64,000 nt of DNA from Todiramphus chloris collaris. Its lineage: Eukaryota > Chordata > Aves > Coraciiformes > Alcedinidae. The translations under genes were made by a program, and so were the position numbers. Positions 23,241 to 35,629 of the stretch are shown here, piece by piece. Location: NCBI GenBank assembly GCA_025345505.1, contig JANVCC010000174.1, positions 321,347-385,346 on the forward strand, read 5' to 3'. The notes under the pieces were generated by a model. The model was not told the origin of the DNA. It did not search any database and worked only from the letters and a program-made list of their open reading frames with translations. Position 1 is the first letter of the stretch. Every line of letters starts with the position of its first letter.

Positions 23241-25220
23241 ACACACCCTGCAAGGCCCATTTTCCTTCTCCTATAAAATCAAGACTTCTCTGCAGTTTCT
23301 CAGGTAGCCTGGTTACTGGAATCAAGGTTCCCTGACACACATTTAACTGCTGATCTGGAGCCACTGCAGCTCTTCTCAGCTGACTTCAGGCATTATTAGT
23401 ACAGCATCCAAAATCTCACTCTAGTATTTCCTCTCAGACTTAAATGACACTTTCTACAGCATCGACTGCCTTGGAGCTACCAGGACAGGCATTTCCACCT
23501 GAAAATAAATCCCTTATGAAGCTGACAGACAACTTCAGGTTCTTAAATGATGCTAATTTGAGTACTTTACAGATCTAGTAATTACTGGCAATAACCTTAA
23601 AGAACAATCCATTATTTGACTGGAAGAGGCACAGAATCAATGTGAGGCATATGTTAATAAAATCACACTGGGATTGATGCAGGAAGCATTGCAAACCTCT
23701 TCTTGCTGCTTCTTAGAAGACCACATTGTGCTGTTGCAAAAAATATTAATGCCTCTACGGTAAATTTACTTACTTAGAACTTTTTAGGTTACAAAAATCT
23801 CAATTTCAGTGCCTCCTGCTTATGTTACACAATCAAGTGTGTTAAAAGTTCCCCATGTGAGAAGAATAATTTACGTTGGTCTCAAACATCCTTCTGAGCC
23901 TTGGCTTTGGGATGAACGTGCCCCAAGAGCTGTGCCCCTCCTGCATGGAGGGGGCAAAAAAATCCCTCTCTCCAGCCCCAATCTGCAGCATGAGCAAAGA
24001 CTTTGGGTTAAAAAGAAATCAACAGCTTATGGAGAGCCAGGTTCCTCTGCCTGTCCTGATCCAGTGCATTGACAGACAGAACTGGGAATAAAGCCTGGAT
24101 TGTTTTTCTAATGGTGACAGCTTCTTCTCAGATAATTATAAGGAGACTTTAAATGGAATGGCATCAAAAAATCTAACTGCCACACAGCTAAACTTGGGAA
24201 AACACTTGGAAATGACAAGTTTTAACCTGCAGGCAAGGTCATAATTGAGTTCAAAAGAAAGTTCTAAATCAAGTTATGACAGATTGGTGGTAGAATCACA
24301 CCAGTGAAGCCAGCAAGCACTGAACTGGTTTCCTCCAAGGCTGCACTGCCTTGAGACTCGTGATCCAAACTCTCCTTGCAGTCAATTCAGGGGTTTTTCT
24401 GAGAATATTAAACAGCTCACACTGGGTATGATTTGCCTTAGTAACAACCCATGAAAGAACTAAGGAGTTTCTGGACAATGATGAGCTCCTGACATAAACA
24501 CAGACCTGAAGTTAAGGTCCAGAACAAAAGTATCTAAACAAGACACTAATGCCATCGTGCCCTGCAAACATCCCTCCACCTCACTGCAATCCCCTGCCAT
24601 GCACAGAATCATTTCCCTCTCTCTCTCATGGGACGTTTGCCTGTGAGCAAACAAGTGCAAATGCCTCTTTTTGCATTTTTAGCCTTTTTTTGGCCTGCTT
24701 CCATGCTGCTCTCCAAGGGGGAAGGAATAAATATTAGTAGCTTTTTTTTGGGTGTTTGTGCCCACTTAATGCACTTACCTGCTCTCCTGAGACAGAACTT
24801 TCCTAAAGGTGCTCATCCCTACACTATTAAACTGCTCAGATTAACAGGAGTGAAGAGAGAACAAAATCATTCTCCTGGAATAAACCTTCAGTGACTTCAG
24901 CCCCTGTGCCGACATCACTGGAGTTAACGGGGCTGGGTTTTCTTTCCCTGTTCACTTGATGGAACAACCTGTTCCTTCCAAGCCAAGGGAAGAAAGAGTG
25001 ACACAGAAACAGGCACATCTGGGAGAGCTTTCCTGCGCTTGGCGTGCCTCTCCTCCTCTTTTCCACACATCGCCACCACCACCTCTGTCCCCTCAAAAGC
25101 TACAAGAAGTACGCTCAGTCCCCAGGGGATCTGGGAAAGATGAGTGTAGGTGTTGATAGAAAAGACAACTTTGGACACCTTGACTAGGACAGAAGGGACC
25201 TGTGCAGTTGTGTCAAAGGA

Positions 25221-25454
25221 GGTTTGGGTTGGACCCAAGGAATAATTTCTTGCTCTTGAGGGTTGTCCAGGGCTGTCCCAGGCTGCCCAGGGCAGGGGTG
25301 GAGTCCCCGTGATCCCTGGAGGGGTTTCAGAGCTGTGGAGCTGTGATGCTGAGGGCCAGGGGTCAGTGGTGCCCTGGCAGTGCTGGGGGAACGGTTGAAA
25401 TCCATGATCTTCAAGGTCTGTTCCAACCTAAAAGAATCATAGCATCATAGAATC
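25221..25454 (+). mobile_element. CR1 LINE, 3' fragment
   Basis: Plus-strand copy running from GGTTTGGGTTGGAC through CCAGGCTGCCCAGGGCAGG to a tail with ATCATAGCATCATAGAATCC. It is complementary to the minus-strand copies at 14439-14615 and 22841-23240. Confidence 0.9.
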
Positions 25455-26136
25455 CATCTGTCCTGATGCTGAGGAGGTCCTCTGGGTATTTCTGCCACCC
25501 TAATAAGCACTGCCCGTGTCTTTCACGAGCCAGAGCTATTCCTAATTTTCATTCTTCTTAAGTAAGTAGTTCCTTACAAAGTCCAATTCACTCAAGAGGA
25601 ATACTAGAAAGATTCCTACACGTTTGGCTTTCCCAGGGTAGAAAGAACATGAAGCAATGCAATGGTAACAGATAACCAGGAGTACCACACAAGAAACGTA
25701 TGAATTGGAAAGTCCTCTGCCTTGCTCTGAGTTTGAAAATGAAGATTTGTCCCAGGGATGGAACACGGAGTTCTCACTGACACCTTCATCTCAGGCAACT
25801 TCACCTACCAGCCAGTCTGGGAAACATTCAGCGAAGTTTCTAGCGACTTGAAAAGACAAATGTGAGGAATACCTGACCAGGATCTCTACAGGTTCTCCTC
25901 TGCTATGGAAACGGCGTTAAGTGGGGCTGTTAACGAGCGCGGTGACACCGACTGAGAACTAACAGTGTTTGTTACTCTGCGTGGCAGGCAGCTCGTTAGT
26001 GGGGTTAGGCACGTGCTAGTAGCTACTAACAGGGCTGGCTTCCGAAGGCTGTGAGTTAGTGGGTGAATCACCTCCAACCACCCACCTCCCCCAGGCAATT
26101 AGTTTAGGGTGATAACGAAGGGGCAGGGTACTGTAC

Positions 26137-26169
26137 CTGGTGATGGGCAGGTCGAGGCCCCGCTGCAAA
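26137..26169 (-). CDS. EIF4G3: EIF4G3 33-nt cassette exon D
   Basis: This short exon of 11 codons, phase 0 at both ends, encodes FAAGPRPAHHQ. The acceptor is strong (GTTTCTCCCGCCTTTCCTCAG) and the donor is CAG/GTACAG, somewhat weaker than consensus. It lies between exon C (ending TRSP) and the 21-nt microexon E. I recall comparable short optional exons in mammalian eIF4G3 transcripts, but the exact mammalian peptide is from memory. Skipping or inclusion keeps the frame. A C-rich tract on the transcribed strand (G-rich as printed, 26274-26299) begins about 105 nt upstream and may influence its use. Confidence 0.82.
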
Positions 26170-26273
26170 CTGAGGAAAGGCGGGAGAAACAAACACAAAA
26201 GGAAAGGCACAAAGAGTCAGAAACACCACAACGAAACCAAAATGTCACACTCTATGCAAAATAAACCCACAAT

Positions 26274-26299
26274 GGGGGGGAGGGGGGGGGGAGGGGGGA
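26274..26299. repeat. G-rich tract
   Basis: Runs of 7, 10 and 7 Gs separated by single As. The pre-mRNA carries the C-rich complement, about 105 nt before exon D. Confidence 0.97.
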
Positions 26300-28273
26300 G
26301 AATAAAAAAGAAAAAGAAAAGAAAATGAACCAAAACTAACAAAACAACCACAAAACACAGTCAAAAGCTTTGCTGCAGGACAGCAACAGACAGGTACTGA
26401 GAGCTAAGGGTGAACGTCGCTACGGGGGGACGTGTGCTGCTGGAGAGCTGGCAGACAGACAGCCAAAGCTGCTGGTTATTTCCAAGGCACTCCACTTGAT
26501 GGATGCAGGCGTTCTTTAGCCTGCCTGGGGTGGGGGGAAACCAAAACAATAAACCAAAAAAAACCCCAAACAAACCAACTTAAAACAAGCAGCAGTGAAG
26601 ATTTTAAACTGTTTAAGGTGCAGGTAAATGGTTCAAGCAGCTGGACTCAAGAGCTGTTCCAACTGTTTGGTGGGAGCAGAGGATGGGGACTCGTGGCCAG
26701 GGGCAGTTAAGGGCCAGGCAGTGTCGTGCCGGCGTGGGGGCCGCCCCCCAAGGCAAAGAGCAGCCAATCTTTGCACGCAGTCGCTGTGCAATTTCTTTTT
26801 CAGCTTTTATTTTAACCCCTAACAGAGCACAATATTATTGCCACCCCCATCTGAAAGCCAAGGAGGCAGGTGACGGCCCCAGGGAGTAAGGGAGGTCCTG
26901 GATCCCAGGTTTCTAAAGTGCTTCCCACCCCTGCGGGTCACCCGCGGAGGAATGTCATCGGAACGTGCTCAGCAAACATTAAAAGCATTTTCCAAGAAGT
27001 AACTGATTGTTAAAAGAGAAATAAAAATGAATGCAAGGAATGGAAAATAGAAACAAAGATGACAAGGTATCCTCTTCCAGAACCAGAGGTAGGTATTTAA
27101 ACCCTGAATTCTCAGTGTGATGAGCAGAGCTCCACGACAAAAGCAGATCCACCTATTGATAATAGCTCCAATAATTCAACAGAGCAAATGAAGCTAGATC
27201 CTGGGGTGGCTTTTTACCCACTTGTTGCTAACTGGGATGGCTCAGCAACCTATTGCACGTGCCAGAGCACGCGGTTCAGCCCCCCTCTGCCAAGTCCCAC
27301 TACAAGGGCTCAGTACCATTTACTGCTTAACTTGCTGCCTGAGAAGAGGGATAAAAACTAGCTAGTAATTATTAGTTTTCTTAATATGATGCTTTTTCAG
27401 TAAGAAAAAGTGGACGGGGGTTCACTTGCAGCCCTACCTCCCCAGCTCTGTTAACACCATCAAACATGAGAAACAGTCGCTGGCCCTGCTGATTTCTCTT
27501 TTATGAACAACTCAATCGCCTGTAGTTAAGATTCCCAAGAACCAGTCTGCTAAGCCTGGTGGTTTAGATATTCCTTCAACCTTTGCCTCAGCGTGACACT
27601 GGGATGAAAAGCCATCAAAACCTTCAGAAAGGAGAGAATACGTGCACACGGAGTACTTCCAGTCCAGGAGTTAATAAAGGACCACCTGCACTGGGTTTTC
27701 CCACCCTCGAAAATTCTCCTTGAAGAAGAATAAACAAAGCAAAGCAAAGCGTGATCTTCTTGTAAGACCAACGAGCTAAAATTTTCCATTTCAGTGTCAC
27801 TCCAAGAGCCCCAGCATCCTCCCAAGGCTCAGGGTGTCAAGAGGACAGTGGCTGTACCAATGGGTCCTATGGTGAGGAGAAACAGGCACCCGGACGAGTC
27901 TCGGGAGGCGAGTGCACTTCAAGTCCTGATATTTTCAGGAAGAACTCCTGAAAACCACTCCAAATGTCTCGTGGCTGAGAGAATAAAGCTTCCCCTGGCA
28001 GGGCTGGCTCAAGCCTTTCTGGTGGGGCTACACACTCCAGGTCATACACCAATGCCAAAAAAAAACCCCACCCCAAACAAAACCAAGAACCCAAAAGGGA
28101 AACGATGAGGTGCAAAAACCTTGCGCTGCTGAATTTCAGGGCTGAAGCGCCTCTCTCATCACTGCTCCACAGAAAAGATGCTTTCTCACTGGGTTTAAAA
28201 CAAGAGCTGGAAGCTTACGTCTTAAGAAGCTAATATATATTCCATGGTGAAAAGTAGTATGTGTTTGCAAGGG

Positions 28274-28311
28274 AAAAAAAAGAAGAAAAAAAAAAAAGAA
28301 AAGAAATAAAA
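28274..28311. repeat. A-rich low-complexity run
   Basis: A-runs broken by single Gs, followed by AAATAAAAA. Confidence 0.95.
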
Positions 28312-29127
28312 ACCTCTAAGTTAGTGAAAAATGCCCTGATCTATTTTGAGCTGGTCACCACTGGCTATTGAGTTCTTTAAATTTTCATTTAAAAAATAAT
28401 AATAAAATAATTGAGACCGATAGGATTTAATCCTGTTAATAGCTGTAAGCAACAGAACAAACTGTAGTCACTGCTGGCTTGGATGAAAATAGACACTTGG
28501 GGGGTTTTCTTTTCCGCTGTCCGATGAAAGCAGGAGATGGGAAGGAAAACTTCTCTGTGAAACCCAGGTCCAACATTTCTGCCCTCCCCCTCCTCGTTCC
28601 AGTCCTTTGCGCAGCGGGGCACGGTCTCTATCTGCCAATGTTGAGCTGGCACCTCGAGCCTCCTGGAAAACCACCTCTTGGGGATGGCTCAAACACTCTC
28701 TCCGACCACGGGGAGTTTTGGCAGACCTACGGTTGGGCGGTTTGCGTTAACATCACCCGGTGGCTGGGGGCAAGAGCTACAAGAGAATTTGCAGCCGTGC
28801 TGAATGACTCTGATTTTCTTTTCCTTCACCCCAGCTGGAGCTGCAGCTTTGAAACTCTCGCTCTCGGAGCCACGCTACGACGGTAACGGGGAGAAAACAC
28901 GAAGCCAGCTGGATTGCAAAGGCTGCTGTCCTGGGAGGAGCAGAAAAGCCAACGGCAATTGCCAACGGCCCTGGGATGTAGAAACGGGATGGAGGAAACT
29001 CCGGCTGCTGGAGGAAGCGGGGCCTGGATCACCCCTACCTACGGACGGGACTGCGCCGTGGAAGCCCAAGGATGGCAAAAACATCCTGTCAACTTCCTCG
29101 TCCCCCTCTTCACCCTCCCCTCACCAC

Positions 29128-29191
29128 CAAAAAAAAAAAAAAAAAAAAACAAACGAGAAAAAAAAAAAAAATGGAAAAAAAAAAAGAAAAG
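29128..29191. repeat. A-rich low-complexity run
   Basis: Three long A-runs separated by CAAACGAG and TGG. The lysine-rich open frames crossing it are artefacts. Confidence 0.97.
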
Positions 29192-30915
29192 TAAATCAAG
29201 CCCAGAATAAAATGCAAGAGTAGTTCAGGACAGGGCTAATCTTGCATTTGTTTTGGGGTGGGGGGTGGAATGAGATGTTATGGGGGTGGTTTGTAGTCAT
29301 GGGGGTGGGAATGGTCACTAGCAGAGCGATGGCAAAAACGGCACACAGGAGGATTTTAAAAAAAATCCAGAAAAATGGCTGACAACTGCAGACAAACTCC
29401 TCCTCCGTATCTCCTCCATAACAGGGTCAACACCCCTACAATTTGACACATTTTCCAGCCAGATTTCCTGCAGATGTTATCTGTTGAGCGGCGAACCCAA
29501 AGCCGCCCCGGGTCTCTGTCCTACGCCAGGGTCAGACCCTCCCAACTGCAAATTCAGCCTTGGACCCCAGGGCTCCACTTGGCCTGGCAGGACCTGCCCC
29601 TGGAGCTCATGCTTTTAGCAAAGAAGCAAAATCAGTGCACTTCTGTAGATCAGCCAACGAAAAAAAAACCAAAACCAAAACCAGATGTGGTAAAAAGAAA
29701 TAAATTAATAATAATCATCATCATCATTATAAAGAAAGGAAGGAAGAAATCAAAACAGTGCCATGGGCACAATTGCCTGCAAGAAGGAGTACAGTTTGTT
29801 ATATTGCTTACAATGCAGTATTTTATCCAGCCTCTTCCAGCCAGGGACCTGTAAACCGGACTCTGTTCCAAAACCTTCCTCCTCTTCCAGTTGTCTGTGC
29901 AATGTATTGGCACTGTTCTGCTGGGCTGTCAAAAAAACTGGTTTAGAGATGCAGCTCTTCAGTCAGGTTTTTGCTCCAGTTCTAACCATATAAAACTTAT
30001 TTGTGCTTTTCAACAATTAAAGGCAAAGAAGATGATTATACTTACTGAGAAAAGAGGATTTAGTTATCTTTTTTTTACCATCAGTATCCTGCATTACTGA
30101 TCAGAACGGGGCAGGGGGGGACACGACAACTAAGGAGGTTGGGGGTGGGGGATCCAGTTACAAATTGGCAGCTGTCCACATCACAGAAACTTCATCAACT
30201 CGAGGTTAATTGGCTTGCTCATCGACACAGAGGTTAACAGGTCTCAGAACTAACGCTCCTGCGAATCCCCTGGAGGTGAAACCTCCAGAAGCGGGGCAAG
30301 CGCATCGGTGGGGGGCAAGCTTGCCCTGGACATATATATGTGTATATATACCTGTTATGTGGACAAACAGAAGACTTCTGTCTCGGAGGCTTTCAGTTGC
30401 CACGCTTCAGCCAGCGTTCATCTTACTCTAAAAAGAGAAGAGTGCTGGGAACGGTGCGGTGGTTTTAGAGGTCACCTCAAAGTGTGACGACGCAGATTTG
30501 CAAGAGGCGCAGGGATTGCCGCTCCCTTGGCTAACTGAGGCTCCAGACATCGTGATGGGTGGGCTACCTTGCCCCCAGAAGCTGAGCTAAGCATCTGATG
30601 CCCTACGAGGGTCTCCTAACATTGTGTGGAACTATGCTATGAGCAGACTCCCCAAAAAGAGCCTGGTTTGGGAAGCCAAAGTCCTATAACAGCAGAGCAG
30701 CGTTAAAACACACACAAAACAAAAGATTACAGAGGACAACCAAACCTGAAGTTGGATGAAAAAGAGGCTTACCACAAAAAGATCTGGGTACTCAGAAGCT
30801 CTACGTTAAATGTGGGAGCACCTACAGGGTGCCAGGCAGCGAATGGTTAGAACTGATCCAGTGGCACCAACTGGGAAGTAAAGCCCACAGGCCACTGGAG
30901 ACCGAGCGCTGCTGC

Positions 30916-30991
30916 AGAGAATGGCTTTGGTCTATCACCTGATCAAATACTTCAGAGAATGGCTTTGGTCTATCACCTGATCAAATACTTC
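30916..30991. repeat. Exact 38-bp tandem duplication
   Basis: Two adjacent identical copies starting AGAGAATGGCTTTGGTCTAT and ending CAAATACTTC (30916-30953 and 30954-30991), with no mismatch. Confidence 0.98.
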
Positions 30992-31355
30992 CTCAAAGGA
31001 GAAAAAAAAAAAAAAATTAAGAAAAGAGAAAGATTCTGATAATGAATCTAAACTCTAAAATGCAAGCGAGCCTGAAAGCAACCACGCTACAAATAAATGG
31101 TGTTATTTGAACGTAGACGAGAACCCTTCCATCGCTTCTTTTCTGATAAGCCACTTTAAAAGGAACATTATCCTACCAGGACAACAACGTCTGAAAAATT
31201 CAAGCAAGATCTGCCATGTGGAACGTGCTTCCAGATCAGTAACAGGCGCTTTGCAGAGCACCGGCCGCGGCGGCAGACGGGCACACACGCACACGGAGAA
31301 ACACCCAAGCCAGGAGGAAAGGACGTTAAGGCAATGCCAACGTGGGCTCCCTTAC

Positions 31356-31451
31356 CGGCGAGCGGGTCTGAGGCTGGGTGTTCATTGTTTGAGGGGCTTG
31401 AGGGTACACCAACGTGGTTGGAGCTGCATTCTGTCCTGAGGGGTAAGGAGC
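31356..31451 (-). CDS. EIF4G3: EIF4G3 coding exon C, contains the common isoform start Met
   Basis: The exon has 96 nt, 32 codons, phase 0 at both ends. It reads APYPSGQNAAPTTLVYPQ, then APQT, then MNTQPQTRSP. The Met at 31385-31383 corresponds to the start of the shorter canonical eIF4G3 protein. Its context has A at -3 and A at +4, which is acceptable but not strong. The upstream frame through exons A and B is open, so this ATG starts translation only in transcripts lacking an upstream in-frame start. The acceptor is CCCTGGCAG and the donor is CCG/GTAAGG. The intron upstream is the longest in the window at 18 kb. Confidence 0.95.
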
Positions 31452-31574
31452 CTGCCAGGGAACAAGAAAAGGATATAAAAAAAATATATTAATGTATCAA
31501 GTGATTCATCCCAAAAGAGAGGAACGAAAGACGTTCTCAGATGAGTAGCGCTGAGATGTAGGTGACAGAGGTGA

Positions 31575-31869
31575 CTGGGGAGGGACTTGTTAGGCTGTGG
31601 GGCAGTGACAGGACTGGAGGGAATGGATTAAAACTAGAGAGAGGTGGATTCAGGTTGGACAGGAGGAAGAATTTCTTCCCCAGGAGGGTGGTGAGACCCT
31701 GGCCCAGGCTGCCCAGAGAGGTGGGGGAAGCCCCATCCTTGGCAGTGTTGAAGCCCAGGCTGGCTGGGGCTGTGAGCACCCTGCTCTAGTGGGAGGTGTC
31801 CCTGCCCATGGCAGGGGGGTTGGCACTGGGTGAGCTTTAGGGTCCCTTCCAACCCTGACAATTCTATGA
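31575..31869 (+). mobile_element. CR1 LINE, 3' fragment
   Basis: Plus-strand copy ending CCTGACAATTCTATGAC, located about 120 bp from exon C on its upstream (transcript) side. It is complementary to the copies at 34514-34711 and 51146-51332. Confidence 0.92.
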
Positions 31870-33409
31870 CTGTGGTGGAGGAACCTTCTCCGTCAAGGAC
31901 CCAAGCGATTTATCAACGCTACCCCAGGGGCAGGACAAGGCAACGCTGTGTCACCAAAACCTCAGGCTGTCCAGCACCCGGCGGTGTTACTTCCCAAAAG
32001 CCTCCTCTGAGCCTGTTCCCAGGGACAGCTGGAACCACGGCTATCACTGATAAATCTTCCACAATAAGACAAAGCAGCAGCAATGAGCTCAAAGGCATTC
32101 AGGACGAGCCCCCGCTGCTTTCCAGCCTTTGCAAGGCAAGGAAACGGCCCCGAATCGTTACAGATGGAACGCAGAGCACGGGCTGTGTAAATTTTTCCCA
32201 GTTCCACTGATTTCAATGGGCTATAACCATTTCTACCACCAGATGCTCTCCCCCACGTTATCTGCCCAAAGTAAGAGCGAAATGGAGCTGCAGTTACGCC
32301 GATTACACATCTTAACGAGACATTTAGAAATAAGAATCCCAGATCCTACCCACAGCTCAGCCTCTTCAGCTCTTTCAACAGGAGCAAACGTAGGATGGTT
32401 TTGGAGCAGGAATGGAGCTCATTTTGGAAGAGCACCCAGTATATGTGATCACTGACCGAAATCTGCCACCGCGGGCCCTAGCACACCCTGCCCCGTGTCC
32501 CGGGCATTGCAGAGCACCCAGGAGACAGTTGGGGTGTTGGTGGTGTTCTTTTTTTCCTTCTTTTTCATCCCTAGACATAAAATCCCCACCTAATCTCCTG
32601 CTGATCAAAATGTAATACAAGGTAAATGAAAATACAAACCGACCGAAGAATTTTCCAGTCTCAGAAGAAAAAAGAAACCCACTCAAACAAAAGCAAGCCA
32701 AACCAAACCGTGGTGGCAGGGGACGAGGGGACTCAGCACAGCCCAATAATAAGCCCATCCCAGCAGTCTGAGTGTGGTCCCAAAGCTGCTCCTCCTATCT
32801 CTGCTCTGGGACCACATCAAACTGATCCTTAAAAGAGCTAAACTTAAACATAAGCACAGAGACACTTAAGGACATTGTTCCTACTCACAAGCTGAGCCGG
32901 CAGGATGTCTGGTTATTTTCTACCTGATTTTCATACCTTTTTTGGTGTCAAAAAGATGATAAAAATGTACAGCTCCAAGTATACCCCTAAATCTTTGCTG
33001 CGATTGAGGAGACCAAGGCACGCTTGGTAGAGCCTTTAGCTGAAGAATGTTCTTCTGCAGTAGTTTACACCAATATGGCAGAAAAGACTCTGGTTCAAGA
33101 GCAATCACACGTTTTAATCAGCTCCAGCTATGGAAGCAGCAACCTCTGGTAGGTAAGCAAGGCAGGTTTTCGGCTGCCCCTGCTCCCCAGGAGCTCATCT
33201 GGTCTAATCCTCCCTCCAGCCAGCGCTTCCCTTCCCTCCTTTCCACTGGCAAACCCTCCAATTCACGTTAACAATCAATTTCCAAGGAGCCTTCTAAGGT
33301 TTTTTTTTTGAGATGTCAGATGCGGCATCAAATATTTTCCCCTTTTATTTGACAAGTGCGATTCCGCTTGAGCTGCTCGTGTCACTGCTGTGGAATAAAC
33401 AGCATGTAC

Positions 33410-33480
33410 CATCTCTCGCGGCGCTAACGACATCGCGGCAGAATCGTCGAGCGCTAACGAGACGCGGGGAAGCTCCGCTG
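33410..33480. promoter_or_regulatory. CpG-dense patch with repeated GCGCTAACGA
   Basis: About a dozen CpGs in roughly 70 bp in an otherwise CpG-poor intron. The decamer GCGCTAACGA occurs at 33421-33430 and 33451-33460. The function is unknown; an intronic regulatory element is one reading. Confidence 0.3.
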
Positions 33481-34513
33481 CCTTTTCGGCCACAACCTAC
33501 AGAAGTTGTCCTGCATTTGTAGGATCTCGCTGCTGACTTCCTGCAGCTGGGATCTCTGCCCAACGTGAGATGAAGGCTTCTCCTCTTGGAGGATCAGCTG
33601 CTTTTTGTGTCCGTCCACGTGACTTGCAAAGGGTCCTGAGGATGCTCTTCGTGTCCTACCGGAGTGCGCGACCATGTTGGGAAATATGAATGCTCCCATT
33701 TAAACCAGTTGGCTCCTTGTGTGACCAGCTCTGCACCTCCAGAGAAGAGACCTTATCCTCAGTGCTGTGACCTGCTGCTCCCACAGCATCTCAGCAAAAA
33801 AGAGAAGAAAATACCCACTAATCTCCTCCTTCTTCTTCAGTCTGATGAGAGCGGGTTTGCTTCAGGCTTAACTCGCACACAACAGAACAAAGCCCAAGTC
33901 AGACATAACTTCCAAAGTCCACACCCACCTCCAAACCAGCTCGAGCTTTCTTCTCATTGCCCAAGGGAAAAAAACTAACTTGAAAGCAAGGGAACGCAGC
34001 TCTCACCAAGCCTGAAACCCAATGAGTTTGAGACGAAAGGCTGCAAAGCAGGCATTTTAAACAGTGCCAAAGAGCCACGTCCCTGCCAACAGATGTCATT
34101 TCTGACACCAGGAGGGCTGAGAGGCAAACACAAGACAACGCAATCGAGTGTTGCATTTGCTTTAGTGTGTAAACCCTATCAGAATAAATATAGACTAAAG
34201 AAAGAAAGAAGGGCACGAAGGTTTAAACAGAAACTGCTATTTGGCCGTCATCAGAAGGTGAGTTTGGACAGCCAGTGCTCTCTGTAACCTCAAGGATCTC
34301 ACTGGGTGCTGGGTTCACAACTGCAGCCCCGAGGAAGGAGTGTGATCCAAACCCCACTGCAAACAACAAACATCACCTAAGTAAACGTGTTCCACAACTA
34401 TCACACAACACCAAACACTTCAAACCGGTGTGACTGAACTGGTGTTTGTGTTAAAACCATCGTGGGGCAGGGGGGGAAAGGTGGAAAAATAGGGCTTTAT
34501 AAATTTATGCAGG

Positions 34514-34711
34514 TCACAGAATCATAGAACTGTCAGGGTTGGAAGGGACCTTGAAGATCACCCAGTGCCAACCCCCCTGCCATGGCAGGGACACCTCCCA
34601 CTAGAGCAGGGTGCTCACAGCCCCAGCCAGCCTGGGCTTCAACACTTCCAAGGATGGGGCTTCCCCCACCTCTTTGGGCAGCCTGGGCCAGGGTCTCACC
34701 ACCCTCAGGGG
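34514..34711 (-). mobile_element. CR1 LINE, 3' fragment
   Basis: Starts TCACAGAATCATAGAACTGT and ends at CACCACCCTCAGGGG. It is near-identical to 51146-51332 over about 180 bp, which indicates a single young subfamily. Confidence 0.93.
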
Positions 34712-35629
34712 TCCTAAGCGAGGTCCTAAATTCACAAGTAAGTACGTGGTAACCTAGAAAAAAAACAACCCCAAAGACCAAAAAGCTATCTAAACATCTG
34801 AGAGGATAAATCACAGCACTCCACTGCTTTTCAAACAAGTCAGCTGATGAAACGTATTGCATCTATTCAGCTGTCAAAAGGACTTGTTTTCTGTGCCAAG
34901 CATCTACAGAGGTACACAACGTAATTATAATCACATGCAGTCACGCTGGAAATACGTGGCTTTTCTGCAGCACGGCTGAAACTCTGCGGACGAGGTGAGC
35001 AAACGGAGAGATCAAGAAGGAAACGCTCCCAAACTGCCCTAAACAAACCCCAGAGGAGGGGAGGGCAGGGCAGGGAGGGAAATAGCACTCTGTATAAAAG
35101 TTGTGGTTCAGAAGCATCGAAATGCCTGGAGTTCAAATAATCACAGCACACCCCGAGCTGGAACAGACCGTACAGCTGCTGAGCTGCTCCACTTGTGAGG
35201 CAGAGCAATTTGCTTCCCTGGAAGCTTTCATCTGAGTGTTTCTAGATTCGAGGCGCGGGTATTTTGCGGGGGGAAGGCGATAAGGGTTGTGTGGTTAGGT
35301 GTTCCCACAACTCGCCGGGGAAAACCCTTTCTATCCATTTTTTTCAGTGCAGTTTCCACCTCGGGCTGCTGACTGCGCTAAGCGAAAATAAAACAAAATC
35401 ATCACTACCAACATAACAGATGAAAAAAAAAAAAAACACAGAAGAAAGAAAAGTTATTCTTAGATCAGTTCCCGAGCTGGTTAATAAACACTGCGCCCGC
35501 TGCGTAACATGACTCCCTCGGTACTGCCTGTGCTGGGAATAAACAGGCAAAGTACACACACTGGGTTCAGAAAGAGCTGAGTCACGCAGCTCCCTGCCTC
35601 CCGCAGCCAGTGGAAATTTTTTTTTGGAA

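Larger units (their letters stand above)
18213..26136 (-). other. EIF4G3: EIF4G3 intron D-E (7.9 kb)
   Basis: It holds a T-run/A-run palindrome and A-rich stretch (18470-18533) and CR1 fragments at 22841-23240 (minus) and 25221-25454 (plus). A stretch at about 20760-21475 has phrases that resemble an old, decayed minus-strand CR1, but I could not align it well. No exon was recognised besides those bounding the intron. Confidence 0.8.
26170..31355 (-). other. EIF4G3: EIF4G3 intron C-D (5.2 kb)
   Basis: No CR1 copy was recognised. It contains a G-rich tract (26274-26299), A-rich runs (28274-28311 and 29128-29191), a TA-rich stretch (30331-30352) and an exact 38-bp tandem duplication (30916-30991). 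Open frames of up to 139 codons in the A-rich region are low-complexity artefacts. Confidence 0.8.

Noticed and set aside
28804..29223. Lysine-rich frames ending in KKKKKK stretches
   Set aside because: Produced by poly-A low-complexity DNA.
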